From the NCBI GenBank assembly GCA_030694365.1, contig JAUXYM010000075.1:1-37464 (forward strand): a stretch of 37,464 bases of DNA, written 5' to 3'. A program made the translations under genes and the position numbers. How positions within the stretch are numbered: the first letter of the stretch is position 1; each line of letters opens with the position of its first letter. Positions 27,179-35,639 of the stretch are shown piece after piece. The stretch comes from Nevskia sp. (lineage in GTDB: Bacteria; Pseudomonadota; Gammaproteobacteria; Nevskiales; Nevskiaceae). Below the pieces are notes generated by a model. The model saw only the letters and a list, made by a program, of their open reading frames with translations. It searched no databases and was not told the origin of the DNA.

Positions 27179-28204
27179 TCAGGGCGCGGGCACGCGCTCG
27201 AGAATCTGCGCGACCAGCGCATCGGCAAGTTCGGCGCGGCGCAGTTCGTAGACCGGCGTGAAGAACACGCGATGGACCATGGTCGACGGAAACACCGCCT
27301 GGATGTCGTCCGGCACCAGATAGTCGCGGCCGGCGAGCCAGGCGACGACTCGGGCCGCACGCACCAGTGCCGACACGCCTCTGGGACTTGCGCCAGCGAG
27401 GATCAGCCGGCGCATGTCGACGTTGTCGATCTGGATGCCGGCGGCGAGCGGATTGCGCGTCGCCTCCCAGAGCGCGAGCACGTATTTTTCCAGCGCTGCA
27501 CTGGCTCGTACCGAGGCCTGGATGCCGGCGCCGATCTCGTTCAATTGCTCCCAGGGCAGCAGGCCGGCGGGCACCGTTTCGATCAGGCGATCGCTGTCGT
27601 GGAAGGCCGGATCGAAAGCCAGCGCGCGGCGGATCGCCGGATCGCTGGGCGTGGCCATGCGCAGTTCGAACATGAAGCGGTCGCGTGCGGCGGAGGCGAG
27701 TTCGAAGGTTTCCTCGCGCTCGATCTTGTTGCGATCGGCGAACACGGTCATGTGCGGGAAGCGGTACTCGCGATTGAACGCCGACACCGTGCGCTCGGCC
27801 ATCGCCCGCAGCAGCAGCGATTGCACCTGCGGCCGGGCGCGGTTGATCTCGTTGAAGAAGAAGGTCACCAGCCGTTCGCCGTGGCGCAGCAGCGGGCCGG
27901 GATCGATCCGTGGGCGGCCCTGTTCGTCGACATAGGTGTGATAGATCAGATCGCCCGGCAGCAGATCGACGGTGCCTTCGACTCGCTCGAAATCACCGCC
28001 GATGGCCCGCGAGAACGCGCGCAGTATCGTCGTCTTGCCGACGCCGACATCGCCTTCGAGCAGCACGTGGCCGCGGGCGAACAGCGCGATGTTGATCAGC
28101 CGCACCGTGTCCGGCTGGCCGATCACCGCACGGCCCACCTCACGCTCGATCGCAAGCGCCTGGTTGCGCCAGTCCTGCAGTTGCGTATCGGCAATCTTCG
28201 ACAT
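27179..28204 (-). CDS. mxaR: MoxR/MxaR-type AAA+ ATPase
   Basis: A 341-aa AAA+ ATPase starting at MSKIADTQLQDW (a TTG further upstream is unlikely). Walker A is GDVGVGKT (51-58). Walker B reads VTFFFNEINRARPQVQSLLLRAM, with Asn118 in place of the usual Asp before the catalytic Glu119. The sensor region is FADRNKIEREETFELASAARDRF, matching the MoxR pattern. MoxR ATPases act as chaperones with DUF58 and VWA partners, and MxaR is the family member in methanol dehydrogenase operons. It is the first gene of the six-gene run 28.2-22.6 kb. No convincing promoter or ribosome-binding site was found upstream. Confidence 0.88.
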   Translation of the reverse strand: MSKIADTQLQDWRNQALAIEREVGRAVIGQPDTVRLINIALFARGHVLLEGDVGVGKTTILRAFSRAIGGDFERVEGTVDLLPGDLIYHTYVDEQGRPRIDPGPLLRHGERLVTFFFNEINRARPQVQSLLLRAMAERTVSAFNREYRFPHMTVFADRNKIEREETFELASAARDRFMFELRMATPSDPAIRRALAFDPAFHDSDRLIETVPAGLLPWEQLNEIGAGIQASVRASAALEKYVLALWEATRNPLAAGIQIDNVDMRRLILAGASPRGVSALVRAARVVAWLAGRDYLVPDDIQAVFPSTMVHRVFFTPVYELRRAELADALVAQILERVPAP

Positions 28205-28423
28205 CGCGTCGCGCTCGTGCGTGGTGGCCGCAGGCAATCAGCGCACGGCAGGGACGATCAGGAAAGCGGGATCAGCTGGAAGCAGTCGCGCGCCTCATGG
28301 GGCGGTACTAATGCTTTGAAGTTAGCGCAGATTCGCGCAACCGTGGCGCAGTGCGCGCCCCTGTGTCGACAGGCGTCAATTGGTGCGCCCGGCTGTCCCG
28401 CCTGCGTCCCACTCGCGGGGCTG

Positions 28424-29896
28424 TCAGAGCAGCGGCGAGGACCTGTCCGGCCCCTTGATCCGGGCATAGGCAGCCAGCGCGCGCTCGCGCGATTCGCTTA
28501 AGCAAACGATCGGCTTCGGATAGTCCTGACCCGGCGAGAACTTCGCGGCTAGCCAGATCGCCGGCTTCGCTTCCCAGGGCGCGTGCAGGCTGGCATCGGG
28601 CAGCCTGGCGATCTCCGGCACCCAGTGGCGGAGATAGACGCCGGCACCGTCGAACTTCCCGCTCTGCAGCACCGGATTGAAGATGCGGAAGTAGGGCGCG
28701 GCATCGGCACCGCAGCCGGCGCTCCACTGCCAGCCGAGCGAGTTTTGCGCCAGGCTGGCGTCGACCAGGGTGTCCCAGAACCAGCGCGCGCCTTCCTGCC
28801 AGGGAATCAGCAGGTTCTTGGTCAGGAAACTGGCGACGATCATCCGCACCCGGTTGTGCATCCAGCCGGTGGTCCACAACTGGCGCATGCCGGCATCGAC
28901 GATCGGCACGCCAGTGCGGCCGCGCTGCCAGGCGCGCAGATCGGCGGCGTAGTCCTGGGCATCGCGCCAAGGGAACGCGGCGAACTTCGGATACAGCGGC
29001 TGATCCGGCGTGGTCGGGAAATGGAACAGCAGGTGATGCGAGAACTCGCGCCAGCCCAGTTCGCGGATGAAGTGCTCGATGTTGCCGGTCAGCCCCGTCA
29101 CCTGCCGCTCGCCAACCAGCCGCCGCGTGTGCTGGACCAGTTGCACCGGACCGATCTCGCCGAAGTGCAGATGCGGCGACAGGCGCGAGGTCGACGCCTG
29201 CGCCGGCAGATCGCGCTGCTCCTTGTAGCGCGCCGCGCCATCGCCGAAGAAGGTTTCGGCCTGCGTCCAGGCACCGGTTTCGCCGGGGGTCCAGTCGGCG
29301 TAGAAGCCGTCGTCCCAACGGATCGTCGGCAGCAGCTTCAGTTGGTCGACGCTGATGCTGGCCGGAATCTTCTTCGGCGCCGGAATCCGTTTCGGCGCAG
29401 CAAGCGGTTCGCGCACGGCGCGGGCAGCGGCGTTGCGCCAGAACGGCGTGAACACGCGGTATGGATCACCACCTCCGGTCTCCACTTCCCAGGGCTCGAC
29501 CAGCAAGGCCGAGTTGTGGCTTTCGGCGTCGAGGCCATCGTCACGCAGTGCCTGCTTGATCCGCGTGTCGCGATCGATGATCGCCGGCTCGTACAGGCGG
29601 TTCCAGTACACGGCCGTGGCACCGGTCTCCTTGATCAGTTTGCGCAGTTCGGCCAGCGAGTCGCGGCCTTCGCGGATCGTAAGCGGCGCGCCGAGTGCGG
29701 CGAGACGCGCCACATGCGCAGTCAGCGAGTGATGCAGCCACCAGCGGCTGGCCGCACCGGGCTGCCACGGCGCTTCCTCGTCCGGCGCGTGGATGTAGAC
29801 CGGCAGGACCTGATCATGGCTATTGAGTGCGGCGATCAGCGCGGGGTTGTCGGCGACGCGGAAATCGCGCCGGAACCAGACCAGGGCAGTGCTCAC
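28424..29896 (-). CDS. phrB: Deoxyribodipyrimidine photolyase
   Basis: A 490-aa cryptochrome/photolyase-family enzyme that repairs UV-induced cyclobutane pyrimidine dimers with light, FAD and an antenna pigment. It starts at a GTG giving (M)STALVWFRRDFRVADNPAL. The FAD domain has TSRLSPHLHFGEIGP, FIRELGWREFSHHLLFHFP, GRTGVPIVDAGMRQLWTTGWMHNRVRMIVASFLTKNLLIPW and the signature WQWSAGCGADAAPYFRIFNPVLQ. The length fits class I CPD photolyase (E. coli 472 aa). It lies 19 nt after a zinc-ribbon membrane protein gene on the same strand. Between its stop and moxR lie about 220 bp in which I see nothing clear. Confidence 0.95.
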   Translation of the reverse strand: MSTALVWFRRDFRVADNPALIAALNSHDQVLPVYIHAPDEEAPWQPGAASRWWLHHSLTAHVARLAALGAPLTIREGRDSLAELRKLIKETGATAVYWNRLYEPAIIDRDTRIKQALRDDGLDAESHNSALLVEPWEVETGGGDPYRVFTPFWRNAAARAVREPLAAPKRIPAPKKIPASISVDQLKLLPTIRWDDGFYADWTPGETGAWTQAETFFGDGAARYKEQRDLPAQASTSRLSPHLHFGEIGPVQLVQHTRRLVGERQVTGLTGNIEHFIRELGWREFSHHLLFHFPTTPDQPLYPKFAAFPWRDAQDYAADLRAWQRGRTGVPIVDAGMRQLWTTGWMHNRVRMIVASFLTKNLLIPWQEGARWFWDTLVDASLAQNSLGWQWSAGCGADAAPYFRIFNPVLQSGKFDGAGVYLRHWVPEIARLPDASLHAPWEAKPAIWLAAKFSPGQDYPKPIVCLSESRERALAAYARIKGPDRSSPLL

Positions 29897-29915
29897 AGGC
29901 GGCAGGAAGTACGGA

Positions 29916-31679
29916 TCAGGAAGCGGTCGGCAGTGCCGGCAGGCGAGTACCGCACCGGCCGCAGTAGCCGGCACCGGCATGCGCGGGCGTGCCGCACTGG
30001 GTGCAGAAACGGGTGGCGCTTGTAGCGGGTGCCGGTGCAACACCAAGCGCCTGCTGCACGCCGGCCGGCAGTGCGCCGCCAGCGTTCTGCGGCGGATTGA
30101 TCTTGTCGAGCACGGCAAGGCGCTGCAGATCAGTCTGCGAACTCGGCGCGATGATCGAGGCCTGACGCACGCCGAAATCGGCGAGGTGCGCGGACAGCCG
30201 TTCGGCTTCGTCCGGCAGGCCGCGGATCGACAGTAGCGAGCGCTCGGTATCCGGCCCGAAGCTGACCGTGTCGACCTCGGCCACCCACAGCCGCAGGCTC
30301 ATGTCCTCGACGTTGACGATCTCCTTCTGGGTCTTCACCCGGTCCTGCAGCAAGGTGCCGATCGAGGTTTGCGCGCGCTGGTAGTTGCCGTGGGTTTCCA
30401 GCCAGTAGATCCGCGAGGTGAACTCGAAACGCCGCCACAGCGCATTGCCGCCATCGAAACCGAAGCGGGCGATCAGCAGCAGCGACAAGCCGATCAGCAT
30501 CGCGCCCCATTGCTGCGGCACCTGCGCGGCGTAGAGCGCCATGCCGGCGCCGCTGGCGGTGGCGAGCAGCGCGAAAGCGTCGAGCATCAGCAGCCAGCGA
30601 TAAGTGTCAAGCCGCAGGCAGCGCGACAGGCTCAGCGGCTCCATGTCGTTCGGCAACGGCTGGGTCTCTTCGATGGCATGGCCTTCGAAGCTGCCGGCCG
30701 GCGCGCTGCCGAGCGTCGGCAGCTTGCGCAGGTAGATGCGATTCGGCACCGTTTCGGTCCAGCCGCGCTGCATCTCGCGATCGAACTCCAGAAAGATCTG
30801 CCCCGGCGGCGCGTTCATCGAGATGGTGTGCAGGCGTTGCGCCATCGCGATCTGGTTCGGCCTCACCACCTGGGCGACCGCCGCTTTCAGCAGCAGCGAG
30901 GCCGCGATCAATGCCGCGACCAGGATCGCCACCGTCACCGGCACGAACTGCACGGCACCGTTGAACGGCATGCCGGCCGAGCCGATCACTTGCGCCAGCA
31001 GCACCGGGCCGATCATCGCCGCGATGATGAAGGCGACGATCGCGCGGATCGACAGCTTGCGGCCGCCGAGCGCGCCCTGGCGCAGCGGCAGCAGCACGAT
31101 GGCGTTGACCAGCAGGAAGTACAGCGCCCCGACCCAGCCGCGTACCGCGCCCGAGCCGACGCCGATGATCGACACGCCGAAGCACAGCAGCAGAAAGCCT
31201 AAGCCGAGCGCGTTGTGGAACTCGGCACGCGCCAGGTACTGGGTGCGGTGCGGCGAGAACACCAGATCGCGGACCAGCGAATAGAGCAGGTTGTCGATCG
31301 CCCCGGTCGGCACCGAGTAGTTGATCGCGTTCTGGCGAATGGTTTCGCGCAGGCCGTCACCGTCCGGGCTGCTGCCTTCAACATCTTTCGGCAACTGCGG
31401 TGCCAGGCCGACCGGCTGGTTGCGGCCGAAGAAGAAGCGCAGCTGGCGCAGCGCCTTGACGCCGAACACCAAGCCGAACAGCAGCAGCACGGCTGAGATG
31501 GCCACCGGTGCCACGGCGGCACCATTGCTGCCCGCCTGCAAGGAATGGCGAGCGCCGAGCAGTGCCACCACCGCGCAGACCAGGCAGATCACCGAAGCCG
31601 CGCCAAGAAACAGGTTCTCGACCCGATGCGGGTTCGGCAATTCGAAGCGGGTCGACTCGGGGTTGTACTCGTAGCTCAC
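29916..31679 (-). CDS. Polytopic membrane protein with a C-terminal zinc ribbon
   Basis: A 587-aa protein I do not recognise beyond its architecture. It starts at a GTG with an excellent GGAGG site 5 nt upstream (frame VSYEYNPESTRFEL). About eight membrane helices are visible: two near 25-80, two to three near 145-195, two near 210-265 and two near 385-440. Between the two groups lies a soluble segment (about 265-370), and after them another (about 450-540) with a stretch beginning YWLETHGNYQRAQ. The end is a zinc ribbon with two CxxC pairs (CTQCGTPAHAGAGYCGRCG). Zinc-ribbon-tipped membrane proteins of this kind are widespread and mostly uncharacterised. phrB follows after 19 nt, so the two may be cotranscribed. 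Confidence 0.75.
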   Translation of the reverse strand: MSYEYNPESTRFELPNPHRVENLFLGAASVICLVCAVVALLGARHSLQAGSNGAAVAPVAISAVLLLFGLVFGVKALRQLRFFFGRNQPVGLAPQLPKDVEGSSPDGDGLRETIRQNAINYSVPTGAIDNLLYSLVRDLVFSPHRTQYLARAEFHNALGLGFLLLCFGVSIIGVGSGAVRGWVGALYFLLVNAIVLLPLRQGALGGRKLSIRAIVAFIIAAMIGPVLLAQVIGSAGMPFNGAVQFVPVTVAILVAALIAASLLLKAAVAQVVRPNQIAMAQRLHTISMNAPPGQIFLEFDREMQRGWTETVPNRIYLRKLPTLGSAPAGSFEGHAIEETQPLPNDMEPLSLSRCLRLDTYRWLLMLDAFALLATASGAGMALYAAQVPQQWGAMLIGLSLLLIARFGFDGGNALWRRFEFTSRIYWLETHGNYQRAQTSIGTLLQDRVKTQKEIVNVEDMSLRLWVAEVDTVSFGPDTERSLLSIRGLPDEAERLSAHLADFGVRQASIIAPSSQTDLQRLAVLDKINPPQNAGGALPAGVQQALGVAPAPATSATRFCTQCGTPAHAGAGYCGRCGTRLPALPTAS

Positions 31680-31748
31680 GGCAGCCTCCGGCAGGGTTCG
31701 GGGCAGTGTAGCGGGCGGCCAAGTCGGGGTACCACGCAACAGGGCCGA

Positions 31749-32684
31749 TCAAGCCAGCCGTATTTTCAAGCTGGGATCGGTTTCGCAGCGGTCGATGATC
31801 GCGTTGTAGGTTGCGATGAATTGATCGACGGTCTGCTTCTGCCTTGCCGACACGAACAGGCTCAGTTCAAGGAGGTTGGCAGCCAAGAACTGCTCAGCAT
31901 CGAAGACATCGATACGCCCGGTCAGCTCGTGGATTTCGATCTGCGATTCCGCTGCGGCGACACCACCGCTGGTAGTGATGATGATCGCGCGCATACCGGA
32001 ATTCAGATTGCGTGCGCATTTCCGAATCAGGGCTTCGCCCGGTGCCGTGGTGATGTGGATGGCGGTCTGATCGAGCACGAAATCGCCGTCTCGGCCGCTC
32101 ACGACATCTGCCGTCGCGGCACCGTGATGCTCGATGGCGAGCTCGGGCAGGGCGAGCTGCAATTTCGCCCCGACGAGATGCTGGAGCATGGTGCCGACGA
32201 CCATCACACCGCCGCTTTCGCGCTGGCGTTTGTTTGCGAGCACCAGCAATTCCCGGATCATCGAGCGCATGGAGCGCGCTACGTCATACCTCACAACGAA
32301 CGGCTTCGCGTCGAAAAATTCTCGGATTCGTCCAATCCAATAGCGCTCGACCACCGAGATGTCGACCAAGCCTTTCCGGTGCAACTCGTTCAGAACGGCA
32401 ACGAAGGATCGCATGACTGCCGGACCGCCACGGCTGGTGCGCCCGCCCTCTTCGGCAAGCACTTTCTCGATGCCGTGATCGCCAAGAATCTTCTGAACTG
32501 CTCCACGCCCCAAGCCCAGAACCTGGGCACCTCCTTCCGTCAACATCGCATCCGGATTGAGCGGTAAGCCCCTGTCGCGCGCACAGCGAGAAAGGTGCAG
32601 CACAACCGCTAGGCTGCCTTTCCCGGAGATGCGCTTCTCGATCCGATAGGTGTCCAGAGTGCTGCGAACGTCGTGATCATCCAT
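31749..32684 (-). CDS. DUF4928 family protein, probable type II restriction endonuclease
   Basis: A 311-aa protein starting at MDDHDVRSTLDTYRIEKR; the ATG overlaps the methyltransferase stop by 8 nt. It matches the DUF4928 pattern as I recall it: EKRISGKGSLAVVLHLSRCARDRGLPLNPDAMLTEGGAQVLGLG, GRTSRGGPAVMRSFVAVLNEL, then a C-terminal part with FVLDQTAIHITTAPGEALIRKC and IIITTSGG. Genes of this family sit next to C5-cytosine methyltransferases and are taken to be the cognate endonucleases. A possible nuclease core lies around DFVLDQTAIHI, but I cannot name catalytic residues with confidence. Base composition is less GC-rich than in neighbouring genes, which suggests recent gain. Confidence 0.75.
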   Translation of the reverse strand: MDDHDVRSTLDTYRIEKRISGKGSLAVVLHLSRCARDRGLPLNPDAMLTEGGAQVLGLGRGAVQKILGDHGIEKVLAEEGGRTSRGGPAVMRSFVAVLNELHRKGLVDISVVERYWIGRIREFFDAKPFVVRYDVARSMRSMIRELLVLANKRQRESGGVMVVGTMLQHLVGAKLQLALPELAIEHHGAATADVVSGRDGDFVLDQTAIHITTAPGEALIRKCARNLNSGMRAIIITTSGGVAAAESQIEIHELTGRIDVFDAEQFLAANLLELSLFVSARQKQTVDQFIATYNAIIDRCETDPSLKIRLA

Positions 32685-33813
32685 GCGCTGAACGCACCAA
32701 CGGGGCGAGCAGATGAAGGCCGAGGTAGCGGGCAACCGGAACGGCTACGGCATCGCCCATCGCCTTGTAGGCCTCGTTATAGGAATCTGGCAGGCGATAG
32801 GAATCAGGTGCCCCCATCAGACGAGCAGTTTCCCGTGCAGTCAGTAGACGTGCCCTGAGTTGGCCACGTTTCCTCATCACCAGCAGTTGTCGGCTGCTGC
32901 CGCCTTCCGGCGTCCGAAGACAGCCGGCGACATTGTCGAAGCGAAGCTCAAGCACCTGTTTGCCGCCGCGCGTTCGCCGATAACCAGGTGCTGTCAGACT
33001 CATTTCCGGCGGCATCGAGTCGATGATTTGCCGGTGTCTTTTGGAGATCAAAGCAAGATTGCGAGCTTCCGTCTCAGCGTCTGGGAAGGGGGCATCGGGC
33101 TCTACGATGTCAGCGAGCTTGGGCACGTTGCCGCTCGGCGATGGCAAACGCCACCACACGCATTCATCAAGCCCGCGAGTGGCACGGATCAAAGCATCTG
33201 AATGCGCCCAGTTTGGTGCGGCATCGACCAAATGCTGGGGAATTGACTGCGCCTTGTCGAACGCTACAACAAAGATTCTCGGCCGCGATTGGGGCGTCCA
33301 GTGGATCGCGTCCAGCATGAGCGCGCCGACTCTGTAGCCGCGAGAAGCCAACGCCGAATGAAGCTCGCGGTAGTGAGCTCCCTCCTTGGCTGAGACCAAG
33401 CCAGTCACGTTCTCAGCAACCAGAACTGTCGGGCGAACGCGCATCTCGTCGATGGTGCGCAGCCAGTGCCAAACCAAGCCGCTGCGCTCGGCGCGGATGC
33501 CGCCGCTGGGGCCGGCCAAGGACAGGTCTTGGCATGGAAACGACGCCCAGGAAAGTTCCGCATGCGGAAGCTCGGACCCACTCACCTTTTCGATGGACCC
33601 GAGGCAGAAATGCGCCGCATCGTGGTTGGACGCGTACACCCGTGCTTTCTTTGCGCAGATGTCATTCGCCCATACGGACCGGAAGATGCCATCCAAACCT
33701 TCAGCGACTAGGCCGCTGCCGGCGAAAAATTCGAGGAATCGGGGTTCCACGTAGCCTGGATCGGGCTCGGCGCAACGCTGGGGTGCATCGGCGAGTGAGG
33801 AGTAGAAGTCCAT
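32677..33813 (-). CDS. DNA (cytosine-5) methyltransferase of a restriction-modification pair
   Basis: A 378-aa enzyme that methylates a cytosine in a short recognition sequence to protect host DNA. Motif I is FLEFFAGSGLVAEGL (27-41), motif IV SFPCQDLS with the catalytic Cys94, motif VI AENVTGLV, motif VIII PQSRPRIFVVA, motif IX near LLTARETARLMGAPDSYRLP and motif X GDAVAVPVARYLGLHL. The target-recognition region (about 195-310) is short and gives no hint of the target. The ATG giving MDFYSSLADAP was chosen; longer frames would overlap the divergent exporter gene, and no clear ribosome-binding site precedes it. The endonuclease candidate follows with an 8-nt overlap. Confidence 0.93.
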   Translation of the reverse strand: MDFYSSLADAPQRCAEPDPGYVEPRFLEFFAGSGLVAEGLDGIFRSVWANDICAKKARVYASNHDAAHFCLGSIEKVSGSELPHAELSWASFPCQDLSLAGPSGGIRAERSGLVWHWLRTIDEMRVRPTVLVAENVTGLVSAKEGAHYRELHSALASRGYRVGALMLDAIHWTPQSRPRIFVVAFDKAQSIPQHLVDAAPNWAHSDALIRATRGLDECVWWRLPSPSGNVPKLADIVEPDAPFPDAETEARNLALISKRHRQIIDSMPPEMSLTAPGYRRTRGGKQVLELRFDNVAGCLRTPEGGSSRQLLVMRKRGQLRARLLTARETARLMGAPDSYRLPDSYNEAYKAMGDAVAVPVARYLGLHLLAPLVRSAHG

Positions 33814-33894
33814 GGAGGGGAATCTTACGTGGCACAACGGCGTGTATACGCGATAAAAGCGGCCTGAGGAAATGGGTACTTTTTGTTCGGGGGA

Positions 33895-33900
33895 TATAAT
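33895..33900 (+). promoter_or_regulatory. Consensus -10 box upstream of the ABC exporter genes
   Basis: A perfect TATAAT lies 11 bp before the ATG at 33912. A start of transcription about 7 nt downstream would leave a leader of only about 5 nt, and no Shine-Dalgarno sequence is present. No convincing -35 box is visible. Confidence 0.45.
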
Positions 33901-33911
33901 CGTGCCCATCC

Positions 33912-34868
33912 ATGAACACATCCCCAACGGCCGCCCTGTCGATCAACGGCGTCCGCAAAGCTTACGGTGCCGTCAAGGCATTGAACGGCATCAGTTTCGA
34001 TATCCGCCAAGGTGAGTTTTTCGGCCTGCTCGGCCCGAACGGCGCTGGCAAGTCGACTCTGATCAGCATCATTGCCGGCCTGATCCGTGCCGACGAAGGC
34101 TCGATCGCCGTGCTCGGCCACGACACCGTGCGCGACTGGCGCACCGCGCGCCGGCAGCTCGGCGTGGTGCCACAGGAACTGGTCTTCGATCCGTTCTTCA
34201 ATGTCGTCGACATGCTCCGCATCCAGGCCGGCTACTACGGCGCCGGCCGCGAAGTCTGGCCGTGGATCGACGAGATGCTCGAACGCCTGGATCTTTCGGC
34301 CAAGCGCACGGCGATGATGCGCTCGCTCTCGGGCGGCATGAAGCGCCGCGTGCTGATCGCCCAGGCCCTGGTCCACAAGCCGCCGGTGGTGATCCTCGAT
34401 GAGCCCACCGCCGGCGTCGATGTCGATCTGCGTCGCACCCTGTGGGCGTTCATGCGCGATCTGCACCGACAAGGCACCACCGTGGTGCTGACCACGCATT
34501 ACCTCGAAGAAGCGCAGGAGATGTGCGAGCGCATCGCGATCATCGACAAGGGCGTGGTGCGGGTCATCGAAACCACCGAAGCGCTGCTCAACCGCCACCC
34601 GTTCCGCTTCCTGACCTTGAAGCTGGTCGACGGTGCCGAACTGCCGGCGAGCCTGCGCGAACTGGTGACCACCGAGAAGGCCGGCGCCGTCGAGCTGAAG
34701 CTGGAGCGCGAGAAGCATCCGATCGCCAGCGTCTTCGCCGCCCTTCGTTCGGCCGGCATCGGCATCGCCGATGTCTCGACCCGCGACCCGGATCTCGAAG
34801 ACATCTTCATCGAGCTGACCGGCAAGGTGCCGTCCCCGGCGGTCACCGCCAGCGGAGCCGCGCAATGA
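33912..34868 (+). CDS. ABC transporter ATP-binding protein, YadG-like
   Basis: A 318-aa nucleotide-binding subunit of an ABC-2 type exporter. Walker A is GPNGAGKST, the Q-loop VVPQE, the signature LSGGMKRR and Walker B VVILDEPTAGVD, followed by TTHYLEEAQEMCERI. A C-terminal extension (about 225-318) is typical of YadG/CcmA-type subunits. The substrate is unknown. The permease follows with a 4-nt ATGA overlap, then ibaG and murA. In E. coli the corresponding place upstream of ibaG-murA is held by the Mla lipid transporter, a different ABC family. Confidence 0.92.
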   Translation: MNTSPTAALSINGVRKAYGAVKALNGISFDIRQGEFFGLLGPNGAGKSTLISIIAGLIRADEGSIAVLGHDTVRDWRTARRQLGVVPQELVFDPFFNVVDMLRIQAGYYGAGREVWPWIDEMLERLDLSAKRTAMMRSLSGGMKRRVLIAQALVHKPPVVILDEPTAGVDVDLRRTLWAFMRDLHRQGTTVVLTTHYLEEAQEMCERIAIIDKGVVRVIETTEALLNRHPFRFLTLKLVDGAELPASLRELVTTEKAGAVELKLEREKHPIASVFAALRSAGIGIADVSTRDPDLEDIFIELTGKVPSPAVTASGAAQ

Positions 34869-35632
34869 ACGCCAACCAGCTGGGTTTCTACACGTTGCTG
34901 AAGAAGGAAGTGATGCGGTTCTGGGCGGTGCTCGGCCAGACGGTGATGGCGCCGGTGGTTACCGCATTGCTCTATCTGCTGGTCTTCGCCCAGGCGATGA
35001 GCGGCCGCGCTGAAGTCTACGAAGGCGTCACCTACACCCAGTTCCTGCTGCCCGGGCTGGTGATGATGACGGTGCTGCAGAACGCTTTCGCCAACTCGTC
35101 GTCGTCACTCGCGCAGTCGAAGATCATGGGCAGCCTGGTGTTCCTGCTGATGGCACCGCTCGGCCACTGGGAGTTCTTCTTCGCCCATGTCGTCGCCGGC
35201 CTGATACGCGCTGCGCTGGTCGCCGCCGCGATGCTGGTGGTGGCGATTCCGTTCGTCGATCTGCCGATCGCCCAGCCGTTGGCGTTGATCGCGATGTTCC
35301 TGCTCGCCGGTGGTTCGCTGGCGGTGCTCGGCATCATCGCCGGCATCGTCTCCTCGAAGTTCGACCATCTGGCGGCGTTCTCGAACTTCATCATCACGCC
35401 GCTGAGCTTTCTCTCCGGCGTGTTCTATTCGGTGCATTCGCTGCCGGCCGTGTGGTTCAAGGCTTCGCATCTGAACCCGTTCTTCTACATGATCGATGGC
35501 TTCCGCTACGGCTTCTTCGGCCGCTCGGACGTGTCGATCTGGCAAAGCCTCGCCTGGACCTCCGGCTTCTTCATCGCGATCTCCTCGGTCGCGCTGTGGA
35601 TGCTGATGACCGGCTACAAACTGAGAAAGTGA
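34865..35632 (+). CDS. ABC-2 type transporter permease, YadH-like
   Basis: A 255-aa integral membrane subunit starting at MNANQLGFYTLLKKEVMRF. About six hydrophobic segments are visible: VMAPVVTALLYLLVFAQ, FLLPGLVMMTVLQNAF, VVAGLIRAALVAAAMLVVAI, IAMFLLAGGSLAVLGIIAGIV, FIITPLSFLSGVFYSVHSLP and the C-terminal FIAISSVALWMLM. The ABC-2 signature around FSNFIITPLSFLSGVFYS...LNPFFYMIDGFRYGFFG is clear. With the preceding ATPase it forms an exporter resembling E. coli YadGH, whose cargo is not known. Confidence 0.92.
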   Translation: MNANQLGFYTLLKKEVMRFWAVLGQTVMAPVVTALLYLLVFAQAMSGRAEVYEGVTYTQFLLPGLVMMTVLQNAFANSSSSLAQSKIMGSLVFLLMAPLGHWEFFFAHVVAGLIRAALVAAAMLVVAIPFVDLPIAQPLALIAMFLLAGGSLAVLGIIAGIVSSKFDHLAAFSNFIITPLSFLSGVFYSVHSLPAVWFKASHLNPFFYMIDGFRYGFFGRSDVSIWQSLAWTSGFFIAISSVALWMLMTGYKLRK

Positions 35633-35639
35633 TTTCAAT

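Noticed and set aside
28205-28423. Gap between moxR and phrB examined for a gene, promoter or terminator
   Set aside because: No supported small gene, clear hairpin with T tract or good promoter boxes were found; short frames here lack ribosome-binding sites.
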